From Actinobacteria bacterium IMCC26103 (GTDB lineage Bacteria; Actinomycetota; Actinomycetes; Nanopelagicales; Nanopelagicaceae): a stretch of 64,000 bases of DNA. Position numbers and translations under genes: made by a program. The stretch spans positions 434,001-498,000 of the forward strand of contig CP015604.1 in NCBI GenBank assembly GCA_002284875.1, read 5' to 3'. Below are positions 47,097 through 54,661 of the stretch, one piece after another. Positions within the stretch are counted from its first letter, which is position 1; the number at the start of each line of letters is the position of its first letter. Under the pieces are notes generated by a model that saw only the letters and a list, made by a program, of their open reading frames with translations, was not told the origin of the DNA and ran no database searches.

Positions 47097-49063
47097 GTGA
47101 ATTAAAACCGCTCCACGATCTTGTCGCACGTTCTCAGAAGATCGGCGCTGACCAGTCAATGGTGGTTTACGGTGGCGGTAACACCTCAAGTAAAGGCGAG
47201 ATTAAAGATCACCTCGGTCGCCTGAAGAAAGTTTTATGGGTTAAAGGCTCAGGCGCAGATATGCAATATGCCATCGATCGCGATTACCCAGCGCTATACC
47301 TAGAAGATTTATTAGCGCTACGGGATTTTGATGCCCTAGATGATGACACGATGGTTGATTATGTGACTCGTGCGTTGGTTGATCCAACGTCGCGCAGACC
47401 ATCTATTGAAACGCTTTTGCACGGCTTCTTGCCTGCTAAACACATTGATCACGTGCACGCAGATGCTATTTGTGCGCTGACTAACCATCCGCAAGGCGAA
47501 AAGGCTGTGCGTGAAGCCCTCGGTGAAAATTTTGCATACGTTGATTGGCTTCGCCCTGGATTTAATCTTTCAAAGATAGTTGGTGGCCTCGGAGATTATG
47601 CCGGTGTCGTACTCGCTCATCACGGTCTTGTCGTTTGGGATGAAGATTCAGATCGTTGTTATCAAAAGACGCTAGATACGGTGGCGCTTGCCGATAAGTA
47701 TTTAGATTCGCTAAATAAGCGCCCTGCGGCAAACTTCCAGCACCAGGATCTACCTGATGAAGAGCTAAAAGATTTACTACTTAAGTTACGTGGAACAATT
47801 GGCAAGAAGCAGTTACTGCGCACTGATAACCGTTTGGCAGAGATTGCATCTCGCCCTGATTTGAAGAAAATTCTCGCACTTGGCGCATCCAGTGCCGATC
47901 ACATGCTGCGGATTCGTCCCAAGTCAGCAACCGTAACTTTGGAAGATACCGAGACTGGCATAAAGGAATTTCGTGAGAATTATGCCGCCTACTTTGAAGC
48001 CAATAAATCATTACTTCCGGCCGGTTATGTAAGCCATGGCAATGATCCTAAAGTCATAATTGTTCCTGGAGTCGGTGCAGTAACAGCGGCAACCACAATT
48101 AAAGAGAACACGATGTTGGCAGATATTGCCTCCCACACTCATAAAGTTGCCGCACGCGTGGTTGATGTCTTTGGCGATGGTGACACTATTTCGGATGCGG
48201 AAATCTTTGGTTTTGATTACTGGCCAATGGAGTTATTTAAGTTAAAGAATAAGCCGGCACCTGCTCAATTAGATGGCCACATCATTATCGTTACTGGCGC
48301 CGGCAGCGGCATTGGTCGTGGGGTTGCACTAGAACTTGCTAAACGTGGTGCGCACTTAGTGCTTGCTGATATTGAAGAAGCCGGGCTAATTGAAGTTGAA
48401 AAGGAATTTGCCGAAAATAAGTGCAATCCTCCTTTATTAATTTTGGGAGATCAGTCCAAGGAAGTAGATGTTCAGGCAACTGTTACAAAAACTATTAAGC
48501 ACTTTGGCGGCTTAGATGGTGTAGTTATCAACGCCGGCATTGGAATTAGCGACAAGCTAGAAGATCTAGATGTTGAGAAATGGCGCCGTGGTTTAGATAT
48601 CAACTTATCTAGCGCTTTCATGTTGACCAAAGAATCTATGAAAGTGATGCGCAAGCAGAAGATGGGTGGATCACTCGTTTACATAGCTAGCAAAAATGCA
48701 TTCTCTCCAGGTGCTGGGTTTGGCGGATATTCAGTTAGCAAGGCAGGAATGCTGCAGTTAATGCGTATCGCATCTCTGGAAGGTGGAAACGCCGGAATTC
48801 GCTGCAATGGAATTAACCCTGATGCCGTATTTGATAACAGCAAATTGTGGGAAGGCGGTATTCGCGAACAACGTGCAGCTGCACATGGCGTGAAACCAGA
48901 AGAGCTTGAAGATTTCTATGCCTCTCGCAATCTACTTAACGCGCGAGTTAGAAGCCTTGATGTAGCCCGAGCTGCTGCCTTCTTCTTAAGCGATGAATCA
49001 TCGCGTACTACTGGTAGCGTCATCGCAGTAGATGGTGGCGTTGCTGCCGCATTCCCTAGGTAG
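47093..49063 (+). CDS. Bifunctional class II aldolase / short-chain dehydrogenase
   Basis: 656-residue fusion. N-terminal class II aldolase (about 1-390): VVYGGGNTSSKGE (24-36), zinc ligands in HIDHVHAD (117-124) and AHHGLVVW (175-182). C-terminal SDR (about 393-656): VTGAGSGIGRGVALELA near 400, NAGIG near 480, catalytic GGYSVSKAG near 545. Relatives are rhamnulose-phosphate-type aldolase fusions whose SDR half handles the aldehyde product. Here, next to mtnA, it could split 5-deoxyribulose 1-phosphate (or the methylthio form) to DHAP and an aldehyde that the SDR half oxidises or reduces. The exact substrate is unknown. Confidence 0.82.
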   Translation: MSELKPLHDLVARSQKIGADQSMVVYGGGNTSSKGEIKDHLGRLKKVLWVKGSGADMQYAIDRDYPALYLEDLLALRDFDALDDDTMVDYVTRALVDPTSRRPSIETLLHGFLPAKHIDHVHADAICALTNHPQGEKAVREALGENFAYVDWLRPGFNLSKIVGGLGDYAGVVLAHHGLVVWDEDSDRCYQKTLDTVALADKYLDSLNKRPAANFQHQDLPDEELKDLLLKLRGTIGKKQLLRTDNRLAEIASRPDLKKILALGASSADHMLRIRPKSATVTLEDTETGIKEFRENYAAYFEANKSLLPAGYVSHGNDPKVIIVPGVGAVTAATTIKENTMLADIASHTHKVAARVVDVFGDGDTISDAEIFGFDYWPMELFKLKNKPAPAQLDGHIIIVTGAGSGIGRGVALELAKRGAHLVLADIEEAGLIEVEKEFAENKCNPPLLILGDQSKEVDVQATVTKTIKHFGGLDGVVINAGIGISDKLEDLDVEKWRRGLDINLSSAFMLTKESMKVMRKQKMGGSLVYIASKNAFSPGAGFGGYSVSKAGMLQLMRIASLEGGNAGIRCNGINPDAVFDNSKLWEGGIREQRAAAHGVKPEELEDFYASRNLLNARVRSLDVARAAAFFLSDESSRTTGSVIAVDGGVAAAFPR

Positions 49064-49096
49064 AAACAGTCCTATAACAAAGGTGGAAGCGCTTTA

Positions 49097-50194
49097 ATGG
49101 ATCGTATTTACGTAACTTACGCATTTGTAGGTGAAAACCCAGCTGCTATCGCCGATGTAATTAGGGTAGAACAGACGATTGAATTTCCATACGAGCTTGC
49201 GCCAAGTTGGATTCAAGAAGAAGTTGTTGGAAAGATAGAAGAGATTTCATCGCAAGATAAAACCAATCATTTGATCACTATCTCCTATAACCCTGATGTG
49301 GCCGGGGGAGAGCTAAATCAATTATTGAACGTACTTTGGGGCAATGTCTCACTATTTCCTGGGGTGAAGATGGTTGATCTCAAATTGCCTGCCCAACTTT
49401 TACAAAGATTTGTTGGACCCCGCTTTGGAATTGGCGGATTGCGTAAATTATTTAACGCACCGACCCGTCCTTTAGTTGCAACAGCTCTTAAACCTATGGG
49501 ATCAGATGCCAAAACGTTGGCAGAAGTTGCGCGCACCTTAGCGCTGGCCGGTTTTGACCTCATAAAAGATGATCACAGTTTGGCCAATCAACCTTGGGCA
49601 ACTTGGAAAGACCGAGTAACTTTAATTTCGCAAGCAGTTAATGAAGCAAATGCGACCACTGGTGGCAGCTCTGTTTATGCCCCAAGTTTAAATCTACCTT
49701 TTGATCAAATTAGCGATGCGGCACACACTGCGAAAGAGTTAGGAGCTGGTGCTTTATTGGTTATTCCAGGAATCACTGGTTTTGATTCTCTCCGTAAAAT
49801 TGCATCAGATAATTCGATCGCACTTCCAGTTCTGGGTCACCCGGCGATGTTGGGTTCATTAGTGATATCCAAAGATGAGGGAATTTCACACGGAATCGCA
49901 TTGGGAACCTTTATGCGCCTTGCTGGTGCAGATATTTCAATCTTCCCAAATATTGGGGGACGCTTCTCATTTACTTCCGCCCAATGTTTAGAAATTGCAG
50001 ATCGCTCACGTGCAAACTTAGGGAAGTTAAATCCAATAATGGTCGCCCCAGCAGGTGGCATGACTTTGGAGCGAATCCCAGAAATGATCGAGATGTATGG
50101 CAAAGATGCTGCTCTATTGATCGGTGGCGCTCTCTCTCGCGGACACTTGGCAGATAACGCTGCTCGCATGTGCGAAATGGTGCGCGCCTACTAA
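49097..50194 (+). CDS. RuBisCO-like protein (form IV)
   Basis: 365-residue protein with the RuBisCO large-chain fold: N-terminal ferredoxin-like domain (about 1-115), then TIM barrel. TALKPMG (Lys132) and FDLIKDDHSLANQPW (Lys157-Asp-Asp-His160) match the active-site Lys and carbamate/metal site of RuBisCO, but the Glu of KDDE is His. LGHPAM near residue 255 keeps the His; the loop-6 Lys is replaced (IGGRFSFTS); phosphate loops AGGMT and LIGGALSRG are kept. So it will not fix CO2; an enolase, isomerase or related role on a sugar bisphosphate-like substrate is likely. It follows mtnA and aldolase/SDR with 33 bases between. Confidence 0.85.
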   Translation: MDRIYVTYAFVGENPAAIADVIRVEQTIEFPYELAPSWIQEEVVGKIEEISSQDKTNHLITISYNPDVAGGELNQLLNVLWGNVSLFPGVKMVDLKLPAQLLQRFVGPRFGIGGLRKLFNAPTRPLVATALKPMGSDAKTLAEVARTLALAGFDLIKDDHSLANQPWATWKDRVTLISQAVNEANATTGGSSVYAPSLNLPFDQISDAAHTAKELGAGALLVIPGITGFDSLRKIASDNSIALPVLGHPAMLGSLVISKDEGISHGIALGTFMRLAGADISIFPNIGGRFSFTSAQCLEIADRSRANLGKLNPIMVAPAGGMTLERIPEMIEMYGKDAALLIGGALSRGHLADNAARMCEMVRAY

Positions 50195-50207
50195 ACTTAG
50201 CCACATC

Positions 50208-51389
50208 ATGTGGAAGAAGTTAAAGAAGTTATTCGCTGACCGCCGTGTCTGGGTACGCCAAATAATTGTTGCTGGCTTAGCTGGAGCAGTCTCCTGGCAA
50301 GTAGGCGATTTACTAATTCAAGATGGTGGCGTTGTCGCCGCAATTGTTTGTACTTTATCAATCCGTATTTCGCTCCATAAATCAGTGCGCGAGGGCTTTG
50401 GCCAAATAGTCGGAACCGCAATCGGTGCATCGGTTGCTCTCTTGAATGTCTCAATCTTTGACGTTGGATTTATAGCCGTCGGCCTCACCGTTATTTTCTG
50501 CGCTGTTGTGGCCCGCGCCCTTCACTTAGGTGAAGTGGCATCAGTAAATGTTCCAGTCACAGCGTTGATTGTTATTGGCCCAGGAATTAGTGGAGCAACC
50601 GCTGCTCATCGTTTAGGTTCGACTTTAATCGGCGCAGCTATAGCAATCTTCTTCTCATACTTTTCACATGCAAAGACTCCGGTCGGGCGCGCAATCGATC
50701 AGATCACTGATGTCAGCACAAAGGCAGCACAGTTACTTGCAAAAATGTCAGAAGGTGTTGCAGCTGGATACACCCAGAAGGAAGCCGGCAATTGGCTAGC
50801 AAAGGCTCGTTTATTAATGGAGGCAATTCCATCTATTCGCGCCCAATCCGTGGAAGCTCGTGGACATGCGCGCTGGTTCCCAACAGCCGAAAAAGATGAA
50901 GCAGAAGATGTCTATATTCAAGGAATCGCTATTGAACATACTTTGCTTCAAGTGCGCACTATCGCCCGCACCTTATTTGATTCAGCGGTAAGTGGCGGAA
51001 TCGCAGATTCAACTAAGAAACAGATCGCCGTTGCCCTTTCTGCGGCAAGTTATGCGATCTCTGCGAAATTCGATGATGAAGAAGATTACGAGACCTTAAC
51101 TACTGCAACAGATGATGCGCGCGAGGCTGGAGCAGCACTTGCCGAATCGTTAATTGAAGATGCTAAAGATGCTGATCAAGAGCAGATTGTGCGTGGACTT
51201 TCGATGGTGGCTAATATCGAACGTATTGCAGATTCACTCGATCAAAATTCACCGGCGCTAAAAGATGTAATTACCCCTGATGAGCCAGCGCACGTGAAAG
51301 TCATGGCAGTCTCACCAATCGATCAAACGTTGAAGCTAAATAAGCGTATTACCAAGCGCTTTAGGAAGATTTTCCGCAAGTATTTCTAG
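50208..51389 (+). CDS. FUSC-type membrane protein (aromatic acid exporter-like)
   Basis: 393 residues: about six hydrophobic segments in the first 150 residues (VRQIIVAGLAGAVSWQVGDL, VVAAIVCTLSIRISLHKSVR, GQIVGTAIGASVALLNV and so on), then a long helical cytoplasmic part with a Lys/Arg-rich end. This is the half-size FUSC/DUF939 architecture known from aromatic acid exporters; the substrate is unknown. Start: ATG 50208, 13 bases after the RuBisCO-like gene, MWKKLKKLFADRRVWVRQ; the open frame upstream lies in that gene. Confidence 0.75.
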   Translation: MWKKLKKLFADRRVWVRQIIVAGLAGAVSWQVGDLLIQDGGVVAAIVCTLSIRISLHKSVREGFGQIVGTAIGASVALLNVSIFDVGFIAVGLTVIFCAVVARALHLGEVASVNVPVTALIVIGPGISGATAAHRLGSTLIGAAIAIFFSYFSHAKTPVGRAIDQITDVSTKAAQLLAKMSEGVAAGYTQKEAGNWLAKARLLMEAIPSIRAQSVEARGHARWFPTAEKDEAEDVYIQGIAIEHTLLQVRTIARTLFDSAVSGGIADSTKKQIAVALSAASYAISAKFDDEEDYETLTTATDDAREAGAALAESLIEDAKDADQEQIVRGLSMVANIERIADSLDQNSPALKDVITPDEPAHVKVMAVSPIDQTLKLNKRITKRFRKIFRKYF

Positions 51390-51424
51390 TAATAGAATAT
51401 ATTTAAAATTAACAGGAGGCTCAC

Positions 51425-51547
51425 ATGTGTTCACGCGTAGTTTGTAAGAAGTGCCAGAAATTTACCTGGTCTGGCTGCGGCGAACATATAGAAGAAGCTC
51501 TGCACGGCGTTGCTGAAAGCGATCGCTGCACCTGCGATAGCAAATGA
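51425..51547 (+). CDS. 40-residue Cys-rich protein, probable zinc-ribbon
   Basis: A short gene with a strong ribosome site (AACAGGAGG, about six bases before ATG) and an ATGA overlap with the next gene, so it is probably real. MCSRVVCKKCQKFTWSGCGE at the N-terminus and the end SDRCTCDSK give six cysteines; CKKC, SGC and CTC could bind zinc. The central GEHIEEALHGV would be a helix. I know similar small proteins as conserved actinobacterial hypotheticals; function unknown. Confidence 0.7.
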   Translation: MCSRVVCKKCQKFTWSGCGEHIEEALHGVAESDRCTCDSK

Positions 51548-52494
51548 AAGCAATTCAAATAACTCAATTTGGCGGCCCAGATGTAATGAATTTGGTAGAT
51601 CTGCCAGATCCAATTCCAAGCGATGGCGAAGAGCTAATTGATGTCTCTTGTATCGGTATCAACTACGCCGATACCCATCAAACTGAGAACTCTTATTTAT
51701 CTAAGCAGACTCTGCCTTTAATACCTGGTTTAGAAGTTGTCGGAAAGACGCAAAGTGGAAGACGTGTTTTAGCTGGCGCAACCACGGGCGGTTATGCACA
51801 AAAAGCACTTGCTCCAAAAGCTATGTGCATTGATATTCCAGATAGCGTAAGTGATGAGCAAGCAGTCGCAATGTTGGTTCAAGGCACAACGGCTTGGCAT
51901 ATTTTAAAAACCATGGCGCATGTAAAACCTGGCGAGAGCGTTGTTGTTCAGGCAGGTGCTGGTGGAGTCGGATCACTTTCTATCCAATTGGCCAAGATGT
52001 GGGGCGCAAAGGTAATTGCGGTAACTTCATCTGCGGTAAAAAATGAATTGGCAATATCGCTAGGTGCAGATGCTGTCGTCGATGCTAACTCTGATGATTT
52101 AGCTGGTGCGATGATCGCCGCAAATGGTGGCAAGCGAGTTGATATTGTTTTGGAAATGGTCGGCGGTAAAACATTTGATGCCAGTCTTGAAGTACTTGCG
52201 CCATTTGGCCGCTTAATTACTTATGGAATGGCATCTCGTACCGCGCCAACTCCGATTCATCCTGGCGTTTTAATGGGTGGGACCAAGACAGTTGCTGGTT
52301 TTTGGCTTTCACATTGCTTTGGAAAGAAAGAGTTAATGGGCGATGTTTTAACTGAGCTTTTTGCTTTAATTTCATCAGGTGCGTTAAAGCCAGTTATTGG
52401 TGCAACTTATGGATTATCTGAGGCAAAAATTGCTCACCAGGCGATGCTGGCTCGTCAGACAACGGGCAAAGTCACGCTTGATCCAGGGCGGTAA
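51544..52494 (+). CDS. Zinc-free MDR quinone reductase-like (Qor) protein
   Basis: 316-residue medium-chain dehydrogenase/reductase. GroES-like N-terminal domain (about 1-110, SCIGINYADTHQTENSYL), then the Rossmann half with AGAGGVGSLSIQLAKMWGAK (about 136-155) for NADPH. The catalytic and structural zinc cysteines of alcohol dehydrogenases are absent, so quinone oxidoreductase (QOR) type. Couples by ATGA to the small Cys-rich gene, which hints at a shared role that I cannot name. Confidence 0.85.
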   Translation: MKAIQITQFGGPDVMNLVDLPDPIPSDGEELIDVSCIGINYADTHQTENSYLSKQTLPLIPGLEVVGKTQSGRRVLAGATTGGYAQKALAPKAMCIDIPDSVSDEQAVAMLVQGTTAWHILKTMAHVKPGESVVVQAGAGGVGSLSIQLAKMWGAKVIAVTSSAVKNELAISLGADAVVDANSDDLAGAMIAANGGKRVDIVLEMVGGKTFDASLEVLAPFGRLITYGMASRTAPTPIHPGVLMGGTKTVAGFWLSHCFGKKELMGDVLTELFALISSGALKPVIGATYGLSEAKIAHQAMLARQTTGKVTLDPGR

Positions 52495-52541
52495 TTTTTA
52501 ACTTTCCCTGCAACTGTCGTACACTCACACCTCTACCTATT

Positions 52542-52614
52542 GCCCCCCTAGCTCAGACGGTAGAGCGTTTCCATGGTAAGGAAAAGGTCACCGGTTCGAT
52601 TCCGGTGGGGGGCT
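52542..52614 (+). tRNA. thrT: tRNA-Thr (GGT)
   Basis: Acceptor GCCCCCC pairs with GGGGGGC; the anticodon stem TTTCC/GGAAA holds the loop ATGGTAA with anticodon GGT; T arm ACCGGTTCGATTCCGGT. CCA is not encoded. First of the thrT-metT-rpmG group conserved in actinobacteria. Confidence 0.95.
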
Positions 52615-52632
52615 CGAAAGTGCACAACCCTT

Positions 52633-52706
52633 GGCGGGGTAGCTCAGCTTGGTAGAGCAAGCGGCTCATAATCGCTGTGTCGTGGGTTCAAATCCCGCCT
52701 CCGCTA
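52633..52706 (+). tRNA. metT: tRNA-Met (CAT), elongator
   Basis: Acceptor GGCGGGG with CTCCGCT (G1-U72 and one more wobble), anticodon loop CTCATAA. It lacks the three G-C pairs of initiator tRNA. Position between thrT and rpmG supports Met; a lysidine-modified Ile tRNA cannot be fully excluded from sequence alone. Confidence 0.9.
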
Positions 52707-52813
52707 CTAGTAAGGCCAGCAGTACAAGCGTGAATTTCGCGCTACGAGTTCGCTCAGGTAACCTAAGCGCCTCGTAACAAACGGGCAACACACTCGATAG
52801 AAGGAGCAAGACC

Positions 52814-52984
52814 ATGGCAAGTAAGAGCGCGGACGTTCGTCCAAAGATCACCATGGCCTGCGTCGACTGCAAAGAGCGTAACTACATCACCAAGAAGAAC
52901 CGCCGCAACGATCCAGACCGCATGGAACTCAAGAAGTTCTGTCCACGTTGCAAGTCTTCAACTCTTCACCGCGAAACTCGCTAA
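52814..52984 (+). CDS. rpmG: 50S ribosomal protein L33
   Basis: 56-residue ribosomal protein. Two CxxC pairs ([10 protein letters not shown], about 16-25, and CPRCKSS, about 43-49) bind zinc, so this is the zinc-containing (C+) form. AAGGAG lies eight bases before the ATG. Sits in the actinobacterial order thrT-metT-rpmG-hadA-hadB; the stop overlaps the hadA-like start (TAATG). Confidence 0.95.
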   Translation: MASKSADVRPKITMACVDCKERNYITKKNRRNDPDRMELKKFCPRCKSSTLHRETR

Positions 52985-53373
52985 TGCTCGCACCCGATTC
53001 TGTCGGGCGCACCTTCGCAGGTGCTGATTCTATTTCTATTACTCAATCTGAAATTGATGCCTTCGCTGCCGTAATTGGTGAGACCGATACAGCTATAGCT
53101 CCACCAACTTTCACAATCCGCATCTCGTTAGATCAATTCCAAAATATCTTAACTAAGCCAGAAATTGGTTTGGATTGGTCGCGCCTGGTTCATGGCGACC
53201 AGAAATTTGAAATCTTTTCTGCCGTAAAAGCTGGAGATTCACTTAGCTGTTCTGCAACAATCGAAAGCTATCGCATGGCCGCCGGTAATGAAATCGTCAG
53301 CGTGCGCTCTGATCTGCATCGTGGTGCTGAGCTAGTTATCTCTTCTTGGTCAACCTTGGTGGTACGCGCATGA
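52984..53373 (+). CDS. MaoC-like dehydratase, HadA/HadC type
   Basis: 129-residue hot-dog protein, N-terminal MaoC dehydratase type, which lacks the catalytic Asp/His and supports the HadB partner. Family marks: SVGRTFAGADSISITQSEID (about 5-24), GLDWSRLVHGDQKFEIF (about 61-77, where HGD-like QKFE is typical). In mycobacteria the same place, after rpmG, holds hadA of the FAS-II hydroxyacyl-ACP dehydratase. The ATG overlaps the rpmG stop; the longer frame lies in rpmG. Confidence 0.85.
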   Translation: MLAPDSVGRTFAGADSISITQSEIDAFAAVIGETDTAIAPPTFTIRISLDQFQNILTKPEIGLDWSRLVHGDQKFEIFSAVKAGDSLSCSATIESYRMAAGNEIVSVRSDLHRGAELVISSWSTLVVRA

Positions 53374-53768
53374 TTACCGTCGGCTCAGCACTTCCAGAAA
53401 AAATAATTTATCTAGATCGCGCCATGCTCAAGGCTTATGCCGATGCCAGTGGTGATCAGAATCCAATTCACCAGAACGAAGAATTCGCGCTGTCTGTGGG
53501 TCTTCCAAATGTTATTGCCCACGGGATGCTGACTATGGCCCTGGTTGGAAAGTATGTAACTGATTGGTCAGGCGGTGCAGCCAGCGTTAAAGAATTTGGC
53601 GCTCGCTTTATCAAGCCAGTAATTGTGCCGGCAGGTGAAAAGGTTGATCTAACGATCAACGGCACTGTTGTTGAAGTAAATGGCGATGAAATTAAGTTAG
53701 ATCTCGTAGCAACCTCCGCCGGCGTCAAGGTGCTGGGCATGGCAAAAGCAGTTGTAATTAAGAGATGA
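53370..53768 (+). CDS. MaoC-like dehydratase, HadB type (catalytic)
   Basis: 132-residue hot-dog dehydratase with the hydratase-2 motif: YADASGDQNPIHQNEEFALS (about 25-44) has the catalytic Asp and His, followed by NVIAHGMLTMALVGKYVTDW. Together with the preceding subunit it should form a 3-hydroxyacyl-(ACP) dehydratase as mycobacterial HadAB does; here, without mycolic acids in view, ordinary fatty acid synthesis is likely. ATGA overlap with hadA-like; the next gene starts four bases before its end. Confidence 0.87.
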   Translation: MITVGSALPEKIIYLDRAMLKAYADASGDQNPIHQNEEFALSVGLPNVIAHGMLTMALVGKYVTDWSGGAASVKEFGARFIKPVIVPAGEKVDLTINGTVVEVNGDEIKLDLVATSAGVKVLGMAKAVVIKR

Positions 53769-54652
53769 CAACGGAAAAAAGCAAAGAAGTCTTAGCGCAA
53801 GAAAGACTAGATGCGCGTGCTGCGAAAGATTTCGCCAAAGCAGATTTAATTCGCGATCAGATTGCGGCTATGGGATTTGAAGTAATCGACATCGCAGGCG
53901 GCTTTGAATTTCGCGCTAAAGAGCGCTACCCAACTTATGCCTCAACGCGCGATATCAAAGCGATCAAGATAAATGGCGAGATTGCTATCGCCATGATTGT
54001 CGATGGCTTTACCGCAGATGCTGCCGAAACTGTGCGCACGATAAAGGCTCACACCAACGCCCCAGTAATTGCACTGGTTACCGTAGATCCGGCTGAGCTA
54101 ATTGATGAGATTGATCTGCAATTTCAAGTGATTGCAATCACTGAAAACTTCGGTTGGGGTGAAAATGCCAATGTACTTTTGAAAAACATCTCTTCTAAAT
54201 TCGCTGTAATCATGGATCCATCAACCAGATTTATTGGCGATGCCGTTGCTCCTGTAATCGCTGAATTAAATAAAGGTGAATTTAGCGCCATCGGTTGGCG
54301 CGGGGGCCTGGTAAACACAGATGATGAATGGCGCAGCGTCGACGATAAGGGCGCTGGCGAAGTCGATGTCCTCTTTAGCTACTTTCTAGCGATGAATAGC
54401 GCAGATGCGATCAATGCCGGGGGATTTAATAATCGCGCCATTTATTACCGCAATGCTGATATTGAATTTTCACTGCGCTTGCGTCAAAGCAATGGGCGAC
54501 TTTTGCAGATAGACCTACCCCTAGAACAAGCACGCCATCATGGTTATTACGATACCGATGAAGAATTTCGAGAGATCCAATCAAAGAAGAACTATGACCG
54601 CATCCTCGAGCGCTTCAGAGGCAAAAGCGCAATATTAAGCCCGCGCAGGTAA
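53765..54652 (+). CDS. CysS-C-terminal-like domain fused to a glycosyltransferase-like domain
   Basis: 295 residues in two parts. Residues about 8-52 (QERLDARAAKDFAKADLIRD then QIAAMGFEVIDIAGGFEFR) resemble the helical C-terminal anticodon-side domain of cysteinyl-tRNA synthetase (CysS/YqeB type). Residues about 65-285 look like a GT-A (family 2) fold: start IAIAMIVDGFTADAAETVRT, a candidate metal-site segment VIMDPSTRFIGDAVAP (about 143-158) and GGFNNRAIYYRNADIEFSLR (about 218-237) in the acceptor region. No tRNA synthetase core is present. It is coupled by ATGA to hadB-like and stands before murB; a role in cell-surface glycan synthesis is only a guess. Confidence 0.6.
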   Translation: MTTEKSKEVLAQERLDARAAKDFAKADLIRDQIAAMGFEVIDIAGGFEFRAKERYPTYASTRDIKAIKINGEIAIAMIVDGFTADAAETVRTIKAHTNAPVIALVTVDPAELIDEIDLQFQVIAITENFGWGENANVLLKNISSKFAVIMDPSTRFIGDAVAPVIAELNKGEFSAIGWRGGLVNTDDEWRSVDDKGAGEVDVLFSYFLAMNSADAINAGGFNNRAIYYRNADIEFSLRLRQSNGRLLQIDLPLEQARHHGYYDTDEEFREIQSKKNYDRILERFRGKSAILSPRR

Positions 54653-54655
54653 CCT
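54650..54655 (+). promoter_or_regulatory. Leaderless -10 box (TAACCT) of murB
   Basis: TAACCT ends six bases before the murB ATG and contains the TAA stop of the preceding gene. No Shine-Dalgarno precedes murB. The same box and spacing occur before the Gfo/Idh gene. Confidence 0.5.
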
Positions 54656-54661
54656 GTACTC

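Noticed and set aside
49097-50194. True RuBisCO large chain
   Set aside because: The metal-site Glu and the loop-6 Lys are replaced, it is only 365 residues long, and no small subunit or phosphoribulokinase is seen.
52633-52706. Initiator tRNA-Met
   Set aside because: The anticodon stem lacks the three consecutive G-C pairs and the first acceptor pair is G-U rather than a C-A mismatch.
53765-53920. Fragment of a broken cysS gene
   Set aside because: The frame continues without interruption into a second domain and is coupled to its neighbours; it looks like a stable fusion.
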